The position numbers were made by a program, and so were the translations under genes. From contig WARS01000029.1 in assembly GCA_008933995.1 (NCBI GenBank), positions 14,693,131 through 14,757,130 of the forward strand: 64,000 nucleotides of DNA, in the 5' to 3' direction. This DNA is from Datnioides undecimradiatus (lineage: Eukaryota; Chordata; Actinopteri; Lobotiformes; Datnioididae). This document shows positions 1 to 12,400 of the stretch, piece after piece. Under the pieces are notes generated by a model. That model saw only the letters and a program-made list of their open reading frames with translations, had not been told where the DNA came from and did not search any database. Within the stretch, counting starts at the first letter, position 1. Every line of letters starts with the position of its first letter.

Positions 1-473
1 CCACACAGACATTTACAACGCACACATTGCAAAAGAAAATAGGTGTTTTAGGGGTCATATTGTAAACATAAATGATTATAACTGCAGGTCGGATAACTCA
101 TTTAAGAGTCTTAATGTTTTTACAACTTTGTTTCTCTTGTGCTGTCTAGAAGTGAAACACACACACCTTATCTCTCACAGCCAATAGTAGTTAGTAGAAG
201 TTGGGTATTTGCCAAAAGGCACAAAGACAGGTTTAGTCATAGACACGTGATGCATAGTATCTCAGAGACCGTTTATGTTATCGTAGTCCAAATTACACAC
301 ACCCGGCTCGCGCACATGCTCCGAGCATAAAATAAACACCGACTTACTTCGAATTAGACTTCAAATTAGCAGCGGCATATCTGCGCGATATATTTGTGCA
401 GTCTTGCACAAACCTGTGTTGATGTATGCGTGTGTCAGATTAAACGCGGATGAAGTTTAAACTGGCGACTCAC

Positions 474-573
474 CAAAAATAGAATCGGCGAGCTCTTCTT
501 CCAGGGACGTCACATACTGCACAGCTGCATTCAACACCAGAAAGTACAGGAACCGAACCTGCCAGGATTTCAT
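474..573 (-). CDS. First coding exon of an off-window secreted-protein gene (possible LPL-family lipase)
   Basis: Seen: a minus-strand ATG at 573-571 opens 33 codons plus one base, ending at a consensus GTGAGT donor (473-468). The peptide starts MKSWQVRFLYFLVLNAAVQ, a short basic start followed by a hydrophobic core typical of a signal peptide, and ends in EEELADSIFG. A CCAAT box and a TATA-like box lie upstream in the right order. Inference: the exon has the same design as lpl exon 1, its same-strand neighbour: about 100 nt, signal peptide, last residues FG, phase-1 donor. That makes a tandem LPL-family paralogue possible, but the catalytic exons lie outside the window and an unrelated secreted protein is not excluded. 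The rest of 1-473 would be its first intron, in which I see nothing else. I am fairly sure it is an exon and unsure of the family. Confidence 0.55.
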
Positions 574-740
574 TTCTTTTGTAGCTTTTTCCGTTTCGAG
601 AAAATGTCTTTAACAACTTATTAAGTCAAATGGATCCCAAAGCAAAAGAGTGAATAGATATGTTTACTCTCAGACTGAATTCAGTGCGTCCTGCTGCGCG
701 CAGAGCGTTGATATCTGAACCACCTTGAACTGTCCGCGTC

Positions 741-768
741 TTAAATAGCACCTCTGACAAGCCATTGG
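741..768 (-). promoter_or_regulatory. Core promoter of the left-edge gene: CCAAT box and TATA-like box
   Basis: On the minus strand AACCAATGG (CCAAT at 768-764) precedes TATTTAA (747-741) by about 16 bases. The ATG of the signal-peptide exon follows about 170 bases downstream. Order and spacing fit a TATA-type core promoter with initiation near 715; the start site itself is inferred. Confidence 0.5.
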
Positions 769-773
769 TTGCT

Positions 774-3700
774 GACCCCCGGGCGGGGAATGGAAAAATC
801 TGTGTAAAGTAAATCATTACACTGCTTTATGAGGAGAGTTAACAACACTGTTTGGCAGTATATCGTCTCAATAAAACCAGCTGAATGTAGTTTTAATGTT
901 TCTAACTTCATTAAATGCGACTCCACCACATAATAGACCTGTCATAAGGAATTAATTACAATATTAATGTATGTTGGGCTGATTGCTAAATTGGTTTCCT
1001 GTTTGTTTTTTGTTTTAAAATTGTAAATTGTATCGATTGAATGATTACTCAGGTTGACCTGCTGTTAACTGTTAATTAGTTTAATCTGAAGGTAATAACA
1101 TTTACAAGTTAGCAAAAATTAGGGTTACTTTAAAACCGCAAACGCTCTGCACACAAGTCTACATGTTTTTTTTAATACATATTTTAAGTGGCTTACAAAT
1201 TAATAATAAGATCTCATAACAATACCAGATTTCATACAACAAAAAACAATACATATCACAAAAGAAAAAATACAAAAAAAGATTAATGCAAGGTTAATCC
1301 AAAAAAGTAAAGATTAAAATCTTTAATTAAAAGAAGAAAAGGGATTAAAGTGATACTTGACAGGGCAAAACATTGTATGTTTCTACTTTAAAATCAAATG
1401 TAAAAAATCTCTGTCTTATTTCTTGCTTTTACATGATCAGGTAAAGTTTAGCATATTTACATTGTGAACTTCTAGACCCCTGGTTGAATCTCTTGTCAGT
1501 ATTTACAGTCAGTTCACATGATGCAGACTGAAGAATCATGGTGTTTCACGTGGAGACAAACTAACACCAGTTAGCTGCCATGGCTGTGTCACACTCCCTC
1601 CCAAAACAAAGCGTGGTTGGCTGGACATGAGGGGCCTCTAAAGGACATGTTGGGGCCCGTTTTTCACTGATCTGATTCTTTATGGTGTCAGAGAGAAGAT
1701 GAGACAATGTGTAAGAAAGAAACTCAAATCTGCATCTGTTGTTGTTAGTATGTTGAAAAGTACTTTTAGTGGGAAAAAATGCAGTACTTATTTGTGAATT
1801 TGAGGTTGTTAAATGAGTAAGAAAAATTGACTCATAGTCAAAATTCATGCAGCCTACATTACCCACAGTGCATCTAATGTAGCCATGAGCCACTTCCTCA
1901 AAACAGAGATGAGGAGCAGCCCATGGAGGTCTGGTAAGCTTCAATTTTAATTTCCAAACTGATTGTCCTCATCCCCCACCAATGCTGACTCAAGTGACAT
2001 CACTTTACGCTTTCAATATGTTTTTATTAGTTTATTAAATTGAAATTGAAATTTAGTTTTTCTCAATTTTAACTTTGAGAGTTACTTATTCGGTCATGAA
2101 TAAAGTTGTAAAGAAATATTTCATGTTTAGTGTTTTTAAGACTCGTGTTGAATATTTTGTTAATAATAAAAATGTATTCTGTGTATCCTAATAAATATGC
2201 AGAAGAGTAAAGGGCTTGGCTGGCCTGAAATGAAACCTGCACTCACAGACTGCTATTACTGCAACTTCTTAGTCTTCATTACTTATAACCTTTGAGCTGC
2301 TACATTGAGCATTTCACTCACTAACTGGGTAACAATGCTATTACATGCCAGCTGGGGATTATGTGCTAACAGTCAGGCAAGAGTAGTTGGCTTCACAGTG
2401 GCTGATTTGTTGCCCAAAACTGTGGCACAAGATGCCAAGATAAACTGGGCAGGAGGCCGATGAGGTGATGGTTGAAAAGTTACAAGCTTGTTGCTGTGAA
2501 GGTCAATTGAACAATAAAGTTCACAGACATGGTAACACTTGTTACAGAAAACAGTTGACAGTTTTAATCAATTATTACTTTCCAGTTTGACCAGAGTGAT
2601 AAAAGTATAATGAATGGAACAAAATTGTGTTCCCTTGCAGCACCAGCAGGTCAACATCTAACTTTCTCCAGTACCAGCAAAGCTAATGACATTCCCATCT
2701 GTATCATCTTTACTTTGTGTTGAATGCTAATTAGCTATATGATATACTAAGATTTGTAACATGGTAAACATCATACCTGCATGTTAGCATGTTAGCATTG
2801 TCATTGTGATGGTTAGGAAGCTGACCTCAGCATTTAGCTCAAAGCACTGCTGTGCCTGCAGCCTCACAGAGCTGCTAGCATGAATACAGAATACAGCCAT
2901 AGCACCCAACAGTTTAACCCAACAGTTGAAAAAAATAAAATTTTCATCCACTTGTATATGAACCTATACAGAACATAGTTTGATTAGGTATTGGTTACCT
3001 AAACACCTTTATGACTGAAAAACATGAAAACAGCATAATACTTGTTTGTTGTGTTTTCATTCAGTGTTGTTCTGCCATAAGAAGTGCAGTCCATATGGTG
3101 AAGTGGAGGCTCGTTCTCTTCCTCTCAAGCACACACACACAAAACTTTGCTCCCAAAGCAGAACAGCTGGCCTGATGAGCTGTTGCTCTTCTATGAATGT
3201 GACAACATTTTCCTCGAAAAGCAGTGACTGCATTTGTTTTCCCACTCCTGCTGCTGCAGTTCAGACCCTGCTACCCCAGTCTTTGCAAGGGTAAAAAGAC
3301 TCAATGGTGGTGACGAGGAGGTGATGAAGAGCAGAGTGGATCAGATGCCAGACCTCCACAGCAAAGATTTCTTGGTGCCAGCAGAGAAGGAACACAGACT
3401 CCTCCACAAAGTTTGGAGACAACAAAATGTCTTTAATTTTATGTTATTCCAAGACTTGTTTCCCAAGCTTATTTCTAGGAATGGCACATGATCACATGTT
3501 GCACATGTCCAGATTCTGTACACTTCTGAAAATCTCCTATGATGTATCTTGTTGGTCCACCCAATTGTCTGGGAATTGAATATCGTACGATAAAAAGAAA
3601 ACATTTTTCCAGGATTTGTAGACATCTGTTTCTTATTAAAATGCTGTACTGAATCCAAGGATAACATCTACTGTCTTTCAAATTACAGGAATAGGCTGGA

Positions 3701-5559
3701 TCACAGTTTTCTTCTTGTTTTGCTCACTGATGAACAACAATGATGCTAAAAGGGCACTTAAGTTATATGAGATAGATGTGTTGTTTGTTCAAAACTGAAG
3801 CCTCCGGTTGGTTACGGTTTAGCATTCAGCCACAGGAGAGAAAGGTGTAGAGACGGTGCACCAGATTGGTGCCAGGTGATTGATTGGCGCAGCTGGTGGT
3901 TGTTGGGTAATTATACTCTCACTTTAAATGTAATCCCATTCTGGCCCTCAAATGACTGGTGCACATCAAGGACAGATGGCCATGCTGGCCTGTTGAATCT
4001 TGTTGTTTTGAATGCCGAGACATGTTGTTTGTGAACTGTGTTGTGGGACTGGAAGCGAACAGGCATGTGCAGCAGGAAAAAGACTTGTATATTTATGTTA
4101 AAATTTGTGTGAGCAGTAGCCACAATAAAATTACATTGTCTGTAAGCAGGCAAGCAGGCATGAAATCTGTGTATCTAAACCCAAATATTGATGACCAACA
4201 CTTTGTACTGTTCTTGCACTCATCCTATTGAGACACTATGGAGTGTTTAACTACAATAGTTGTTGCTGCTTTGCTAACATGTTTTACTACAGTACCTGTG
4301 TGGACATGGTGTACTTCTCTATACCAACAATGTAAGGAAGCAGCTGATTGCTTTGCAGTGCTACTAGTGGTGAAAAGTCCCACAGTGTCTGTTTAAGTAG
4401 GTTGTTATTGACATTGTATGGCAGAACCACTTCTCCCCCATGGCTTACAAATGTGTTAACTGTTCTTGTTCTTGTAACTGTTCTCTGCCAACATCTGAAG
4501 CCACTTATAGCCCACATCCAACATGTTTTAATAGTAGGTTACAGGATTAGAGCTGTTTGTTATCACTAAGCCAGCTTTGCTAAAAATTCAAAACATATTA
4601 CGTAACACTGAGCCAACCCTCAGTATGACTGAGAGAAAATATGTTGTATCTCTGATTCCCTGTGTTTGTGAATTAGTTCCTCAGAACGAGATCCCCACTT
4701 GGCTTGACTAACCAACAGTTGGGAAAATGAAGTGAAAAATTATATGATGAGATCCTCAAATGATACTGTCCAAAGAAAAATGGACTGCCTGACTTTTGAA
4801 AAACTTTTTCAAAACTGGGATCATGAATACATAATGTTGCACAACCACTATTATTTTTTTAATGTTACAACTTGTCAAACCCATATTTTATACTAAGATG
4901 AAATTTAAATGTGTCAATTTTAAATTTGTTTAAATCAAAAATGTACCTGGAGAAACAATACAATATAGTTAAATTCACCATCCATAATAAATTCAAGCAC
5001 CAGTATCTTATTACTCTGAGGATAACTCTGTGACAATAGAATAGTTGCATTTGTTAACATCCATCTTTTCTCTCCCACTGTGGAAATATTCCCTCATGAC
5101 TTTAAACTGTCTGCAGACAAGTGTTGTTTAAGTAACAAAGATGACTTTTAAGTGGCCTCTGCTGACCTGTCTGCCTCTGACTCTGATGACACTGATCCAC
5201 AAAGTTGATTGTGTAAACAAAGTTTTACATATTCCACCATATTTTAAATAAAAAAATGGTCTACAGTTATGAGACAATGAGACTTTTCCTAGGACTTTTT
5301 CGGACAAACTTTTTCTGGGGAACAAACTGTATGACACTGATATATTTACCAATAGCAAAACAAAATTGACCTTTCAACACATAATGGTTGTTTCACAGTG
5401 TGTCACGACAGTTAGCAAACATAACAAGTACTACCGCTTTATTTTCAGTGTCTTTTAGTATCATTTACCTCATCCAAGTGTCCAAAACATAACAGACTCA
5501 TTAAAAGTTTGGTTGTTCTCCAAACCCAACCCAACCTGGTTATCTGCAGACCATAGTTT
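774..5559. other. Intergenic DNA, no gene recognised
   Basis: AT-rich DNA with short A-runs (about 1190-1330). The open frames here are short, have no splice partners and look like chance. I recognise no conserved domain, RNA gene or clear transposon end. Part may be old repeat sequence too decayed to name. Confidence 0.5.
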
Positions 5560-7260
5560 TAAGGAGTAGCTTTACACTGGCTGGTAGGAATAGTCCCTAT
5601 TGTGATTACACGTGTACTGAGAGTGGGCATCATTGTGGCAAGTTGTGGAAGATAAAGGCAGTTCATCTCAAACATTTGCTCTTCTTGCTGAATGCTGATG
5701 AGGTAAGACCTCACAGTGGTGGTTTTCCTGAAAGAGCTGACATGGACAAAATGAAGCTGTGCTGTAGGGGCACACCCTTAGCTTATGTATTTGTTGATGA
5801 TCCATCACCCCAGTTCAACTGGGTAGAAACCTATAGTGGAGCATGACATAGCTCTAAAAATTCTTTGGGTTCATCAGCAGGTGTTCCTGCTTGATGATTT
5901 TCTCTAGGGTCTAAACTCACTCACCTTGACCATTACATTGTAGATGAGGGGACTAGAGGTAGTACATCTAAAATATAACTGTCTGGCCAGTCCCTGAGGT
6001 TCTGTACCACCATACTGAGGTCTATTGTCAAACACTACCTCATCTGGAATCCGAAACCTTGAAAACACTGTTTTTTAGTTTCTGTGCTGTTAGTGCATGG
6101 CAGGTGCAGCAAGTCCAGGAAAGAGCAGTCAGACACCACTAGGAAGTTATGTTTATGGAGCGGTGGGGAGATAAGAGGTTCCTTTTGTTTAAGTCCTTTC
6201 TTTAATTTACAGATGATTGGCACATTATCACCACATTCTTGATATTGGTAGAGAGACCCTGTCTCTAGAGTTCACAAGCCCTCTGTGTCCTTCATGTGTT
6301 TCCTGTACGTCTGTCTGCCTGCCCTCACAGCCTGCAGCACCAGTAGGCTGCTCCTTTACACTACTCGATCATCATACTTTGAGAGCTCATCTAGAGGGAC
6401 TGTACTTGCATGTTCAGACCAGCCAGTTTGTATGAGCTATATTACCGTCAGCAACTCCCTGTCGATCATCTTTAAGACACACACGCTTGCAACAATGAGT
6501 ATCTTTCATGGTGCTAACTCACTATGGGTCTCTATCTCATGAGCTGAATAAGCAAATGTCAACATTAAGAGAAGAATGTTGTCTAGTTTCTGGATGTTGA
6601 GGGTGGGCACTATTGGCTTGAACGGATCCATGCCACAGAAGTATTTATTGAACCTCTTTCATGCACACACAGTGGGTTTTCCAAAAGGCACTGGGAGTAG
6701 ATGCATCAGGCTTTCCCTTCTTCCCATGTGCATGCCACCCAGTCTGTAACTGCTAGCATTGAATGATAATGCAGTTTGCGTGGTTACATCATAGCAGGCA
6801 AGAGCTGCTGCAGTTGTTCATAATTCTTTAATCTGTTACAGCATGTTTTCTGTAAGTGGCCCAAGTTCCAGATGTTCTTCTTATTCAGGAGCTGGTAGGG
6901 TCATTGTCCCACTGTTGAGAGCTTAGGACTACATCATCCTGGGTAATTTAGCATAGCCAAGATTTCCTTTGACTCCTTATTGTGTCATGGTGGTGGCAGT
7001 TGGTAAATGGCTTCCACATTGTCTGGGTCATTCTCAAGACTTGTCAATGAGGCGACCCAAGAACTACAGCTGACTCAGCCTAAGTGAGCTACAAACTGAC
7101 TGCATCTATACACTACATTGCTTTAAAGGCAGCTGTTGTGTTTCTCCCATGGTAGTCCTGTAGATGAAGACCTCATCCATGAGCACCTCAACTCCTTTTA
7201 AAACAGAGCATGCCAAACTGTATCATGAAAGTGATGAGCCTGCAGAGCCATAACATATCA
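5560..7260 (-). mobile_element. Decayed Ty3/gypsy-like retrotransposon pol fragment
   Basis: Reading the minus strand and allowing stops and frameshifts, pieces of a gypsy-type polyprotein appear in the expected order. Near 7200 there is a remnant of the reverse-transcriptase active-site region (GVEVLMDEVFIY, where active copies have a D-D pair). At 6880-7060 there is a segment like the connection between reverse transcriptase and RNase H (EAI/QLPPP-like, then LNY...PKLSTV). At about 6040-6200 there is an integrase-core segment (LVVSD, then LDLLHLPC). Several stops and at least two frame changes interrupt it and no LTRs were found, so it is an old inactive copy. Family placement rests on remembered motif patterns and the edges are approximate. 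Confidence 0.6.
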
Positions 7261-8142
7261 CCACCAACATAAAATTATTAAATATCATTTTAAATAAGAA
7301 TGTTGAAAAGACTGGAGATGAATGCAAGCATGGATTGTGAAAAATGTATTCACAAAACAGCATTCAGTGTGTTTCTCAGACCCTATATATACATACTATA
7401 CTGTACATTGTGTTCTGGTGAGATCCACTGGGTTGCAAATGAAAATGTGACCGTTAACAATAAAAAATCCACAGGATACCTTTAACATTGGATGCTTATG
7501 CTGAGCAGCTCAGTGTGTTTTTCATTAGATGTGATTTCACATGTAGTGTAAATACTGCATGTCTTCAGAACAGGACTTATTAATAACTTTATAAAAGTCT
7601 CTTTACAGGAGCTGGAAATCACGATTCTGTTTTATCTTAAAGAAATAAATTCATTTTAGTTTTTCATGTGAGGGGTAACCATGAGTTTGCATAGACACTG
7701 ATTTAAATACAGTGAATACTGTTTTTTTGAATCAGTAAGCTGGCATCATACAGAGTACAGTGTGCAATATGATGCACATTTTTGATGTTAATGTTTCCAG
7801 TTTCCTTTAGTAGAACATTAACCACTATGTCATCCTCCAGATGCTTTGGTGACTCTCTCAGAGGGATCAGCTGTCATCACTGAAATTTTAATGTTTCTTC
7901 TCCTGTTCCCACAACCAGTGAGCTGCTACCAGCTGCAGATGTTTCATATTTGATTACACTGGCATTGGACACAGAGATATATGGAAGTTTTGGGTCATGT
8001 TTATGCATGTTCAAAGCAGTGTTTATCATTCATGACATGAGCAAGTCATGAATGCAGTCCCTACAAGCTTTTGATGACTTCATTTAAGTAGTATCTACAA
8101 GCAACTTGATCAGTCAGTAATACTGAATATGTGATTTGTCTC
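7261..8142. other. Intergenic DNA, nothing recognised
   Basis: AT-rich sequence between the decayed retroelement and the end of the lpl 3' UTR. No coding exon, RNA gene or repeat end could be supported. Confidence 0.4.
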
Positions 8143-9473
8143 TTTATTAAACCATCCTGGGCTCTTTATTTATACAGTGCACTGCATTTCAGTTCATAAA
8201 AGTAAATGCACTGAACAGCTGGAATGGAGACCAATTTGATCGATCTTTCCAAAGCCTTGTGCATTAAATCACAATGTTTCATTAATAAAAATACAGATGA
8301 CAATGAAAGTCTGCCAAGATATATTACAGCTTAATATACAAACATATCAATGTACATTTAATAAATACAATATGATGTATTCTTGAGATGTATTATGGCT
8401 ATCATGTAGGTCAGTCATTTTGAAATCATCAAGGCTTACGGGTTGATTTTCAGCAATTTTGCAGTGTTTGACCTTTCAAAATAAGGACATGTGGTAGACT
8501 GAGCTTAGTCAGTGAGGTAAATTGTTGCAGGTGAGACACTGTTGACCCATTCATAGCCATTACTGAAACACTGAGGAAATGACCTGAATTCAATTTTGTT
8601 AAGAAATTACTAAAATAAAAAAAAGCATATTCTGTTGGACTGCAATCTCAATGACCTTAACATTTAAATCTCTGCAGGGGATTGAGAGCCTTTTAAAGTG
8701 ACCAGTGACACAATAACCAAAACGCAATCAAAGAACAAGTAAGGCTTCAAGGGATCAGATATTAACAAATGACTCATATTCAAAAAACATATATATATAA
8801 TACTGATTAAAAAAGGTATTTACACAGACCATTGTGATTCTCTGTTCAGTAGATAGTAAATACTTCTTTGGTCCCTGTTTGTTGGCAATTAGTGGTTAGA
8901 GAAGGACTTTAGGGACAATGTAATGAATTTTGCACATTTAAAAAAACAAACAAACGAAAACCAAAACATGTGCCTAAATTATGCCTATCACTCTGAATCA
9001 TTTATACATTTACAATAATCCAAGTTCACATAGGCAAAGAAAACACACCAGTTCAGGGGTTTACAATACATCAAAATTGGTATAAACAGTACATATTGGC
9101 TAAAAAAGCATATACAAATGATTACAAAGATATGCAACAAAAAGCCATCAAAAGTGTAAATCTGTCAAATGAGAGCACATCAACACCAAGAAAACATTGT
9201 AACATTTTTCAGCAGCAGAATTTGCGCAGGCACAGGAGAGAGCTGGTGAGCAGACTGATTTCCAGCACTGTGGATGAGGTTGTGTTGGTTGCACTGGGAG
9301 ATGAAGTCATGAGGCATAACAAGAAGAAAATCAGAAAAATGCAGCGTTCAGTATATGTCTAGTTACTTGCAAAGGCTTTCCCAAGTGTTGTGCTGTGTGC
9401 TGTCTATCTTTGGCTATGTATGTATGGGTGGATAATGTGCATAACGAGTTGGTATGTATGTTCAAGTGCAACT
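8143..9473 (-). other. lpl: Probable lpl 3' untranslated region with poly(A) signals
   Basis: Non-coding AT-rich sequence directly downstream of the lpl stop. Minus-strand AATAAA signals occur at 8170-8165 and 8148-8143, which would give a 3' UTR of about 1.3 kb. Long 3' UTRs are known for vertebrate LPL. The exact end is inferred. Confidence 0.4.
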
Positions 9474-12400
9474 TCAAGCGTCGTTCTGCCCGAAAAGACT
9501 GCCCTGCATTTTCAGCTTGTGCATCCTGTGAAGGAGAAGAAAAGACAACAGTGAACAGGAGAGTTTCTGCTTTTAATAATGCATAACCAGCTTCACTGCA
9601 CAGGCTCGTCATAGCGTCATTACAATGACAGTATTATCACAGTTATGTAAACAAATCTGTGGATATATGTTTCTTTTTTAGTTAAAAATATCCAACTTTA
9701 AATTGCAGTAATCATTTTATGGATGATCCTGAATTGTATAATTATCCACTGCAGCTTAATATAAAGGAAGCTTCTGCTCAACTTACAGTTTCTCCTTACG
9801 GCTCATGTTGTCTTCTTTTGATTTAACAAAGACTCCATCTTCTCCTCCCCTTACGAGGTAGACAAACTCTCCTTCCTTTGCACTGAAGATCACCCTGGAT
9901 TCACAAAGGAGAAAAAATAAAAATCATTAGCCTGAAGTACATAAATGTCTTCATAATGACTTTTTTTGTAGTTGACCAAAAACTTACTTGGACTGAGTCT
10001 CCCCAGACTTGATGCGCAGTTTGCGGATGTGGAACTTGTTGCTTCCCCACCAGCCCGACCAGCTGATGATTGTGTCCTTCTCCCAGCGCAGCTTCACAAT
10101 CATTAGGTCTCCGATGTCCACATCGGTGGTGATGAGGAATGACAAAGTGGTGTTACTGTTCAGGACCGGCCTACAGGGTGAAATGAAGAACAGATAGTCA
10201 AAGGGCAGGTGCTCAGCCTGGACTGCCGTGGACCACATGCAAGCAATAGAGGCATCTGTGGTATGAGTGTTGATGCATGTGTGTGACATATGCAGCACAA
10301 GTGCCTTTGTGGTCTTTATTTAGGGTCAGGATAGTGGGAAACACTGTGGCTGACTATCTGTTTACTTTTTGTCATTATTTCCACGTGAAAGTCTGTGTAT
10401 TATTTTTGATTTTTTACATAATGAATGTTTAGTGTACATACAGGACGAAGGGAATGTCCTCCTTCTCTCCGTGGGTGCCATACAGAGAAATCTTCATCGG
10501 CTGCTCTGTGAAGCTTAGTTGGTCCTTGCTGAAGAAATGAACCTTCACCTGATAGTGGAAAACTAGGAGAGAAACAGAAAAAGACTGTTTACTGTGGGGA
10601 GACCATATACAGTAGAGGCATTCTCCCATATTTCCCACACCACTACTTAAAGTTAGTTTAATGCCGGAAAAGCCCTTATGTAACATGGATCTCTCTCTCT
10701 GTCTTCATGTGACTGCCACGGTGCTGCATTTAAACACAGAGATTTGTGCTAAATCCTGGTTGGTTTCGTTCACACGCCCACATATACCTACACACACACA
10801 TACATATATACATATATACACACACACACATAAAACATCATACAGAACAATTTACAATGCACCGTTTAACATCTTTCACAAACAGTACAACACAAAATAC
10901 TGCTGACTTAAATAAACTTTTCCATTGCAAGTGGATCACATGCAGCAGTATCACATTACCTGCATACCTAGAGAAACTAAAATACCCATGACCTCGTCTC
11001 CATGTGTCCTCCTGAATACTTGCTGCTTGTTATCTGCCTGTGCTAAGGGCTAATTTCCCTGAAAGGTGTGTAAAGTCTTTTACACCAAATGTACTAATAT
11101 TCAGCTCCAAGAAGCCACATCAACACTTATTACATTAAACAACAGTAGCTCATACGCTGTGGATTACGCTAATTAAGGTATGTGTATTAACTCAGCTATC
11201 ACTAATCCTCAGTAAAGTACATAAACCCAGTCAGGCTTTTCTACCATAGATCAATGTACGTCTTCTCTTAAAGCTGCAAATGCCTCTGCTTTATGTCACT
11301 TCATTCTGATGTTCACCTTTGTAAGGCATCATTTCACGGGTCTTGAGATACATCTTGGCGCTGCGGGTCATGCGGACCTTGTTGATGTTGTAGCCAAGCT
11401 TGTTGCAGCGGTTCTTCCTGCAGCTGAGGCACAGACCCTTGTTGAAGGCTTCTTTGGAGTTGCAGCGGTAGGCCATGCTCTGCTGCTGGGTGTTTAGCAG
11501 AGAGTCAATAAAGAGGTGGATGGAGCGCTCATGGGAACATTTGACAAGCTGGTCCATATCTGCAGCACAGAGAGAGCGAGAGAGAGAGTGCAGAAGCTGT
11601 AACAAAAAAAATACCTCTGTGTCTTCTCTCAGAAGACATCATGCAACAGAGAAAATGTCTTCCTCATGTGTAGTTTTTACGACTCTTGACATGTTACTGT
11701 TGACAAAATGCGGACCCAGATGGTATTTCACACCAGCAAAACATCAAGCATGACTTTCATGTTCACAAAACCACATAGAACATGACTGTGACATACTGTG
11801 AATCTGTGGCTCTGTCTGTTTTGACTGGAGGCAAACATATTTTAATTGGAGGTCTGAAAGCTTTTATAGAGTCAAACTGTCTGTTGACACCATGTAAACT
11901 TACTTAAGCCAATCTTGATGATTTACAACACTGTTGTTGCAAATGTTTTGCTTTAATGTGTATTTATGGTGCGGTGTGTCACACAGTGGAGGTGGAGAAG
12001 ACTGGTACCACCAGGTCTGAGCAACTACAGTATCTTACCAGCCCCTGTGGTCTAATAACAAGAGCAGATACATGCAAACATGCAGGTATGAAGAAAGCAT
12101 CATCTCAAACAGATGTGCAGTGAAGCACATACTTTGGAGACCCTTGATGCCCTCTAATGCAATCCCCAAAAGTGTGTTCTGGATGTCGCAGCCTGGCTGG
12201 AAAGTGCCTCCATTGGGGTAAATGTCAATGTGGCCCACGGGTCTCTGGATGCCAATGCTGCGGTCTGGGGAGCCCCTGGTGTTGGTGTGCAGGACGTCCA
12301 CAAACTTAGCATCGTCTCGGGACAGGGTGTTCTGGTTGTCTGCATGCTCAAAAGTTGGACCAGCAGGATCCAGACCTGGAAAAACAAGAGAGTGAGGCAC

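Noticed and set aside
1561..1944. 127-codon minus-strand open frame
   Set aside because: No domain or repeat pattern recognised, AT-rich surroundings, no splice partners. Best explained as chance.
3234..3491. Overlapping short frames on both strands near 3.0-3.7 kb
   Set aside because: No consistent reading direction, no domain and no repeat ends; not enough to call a gene or transposon.
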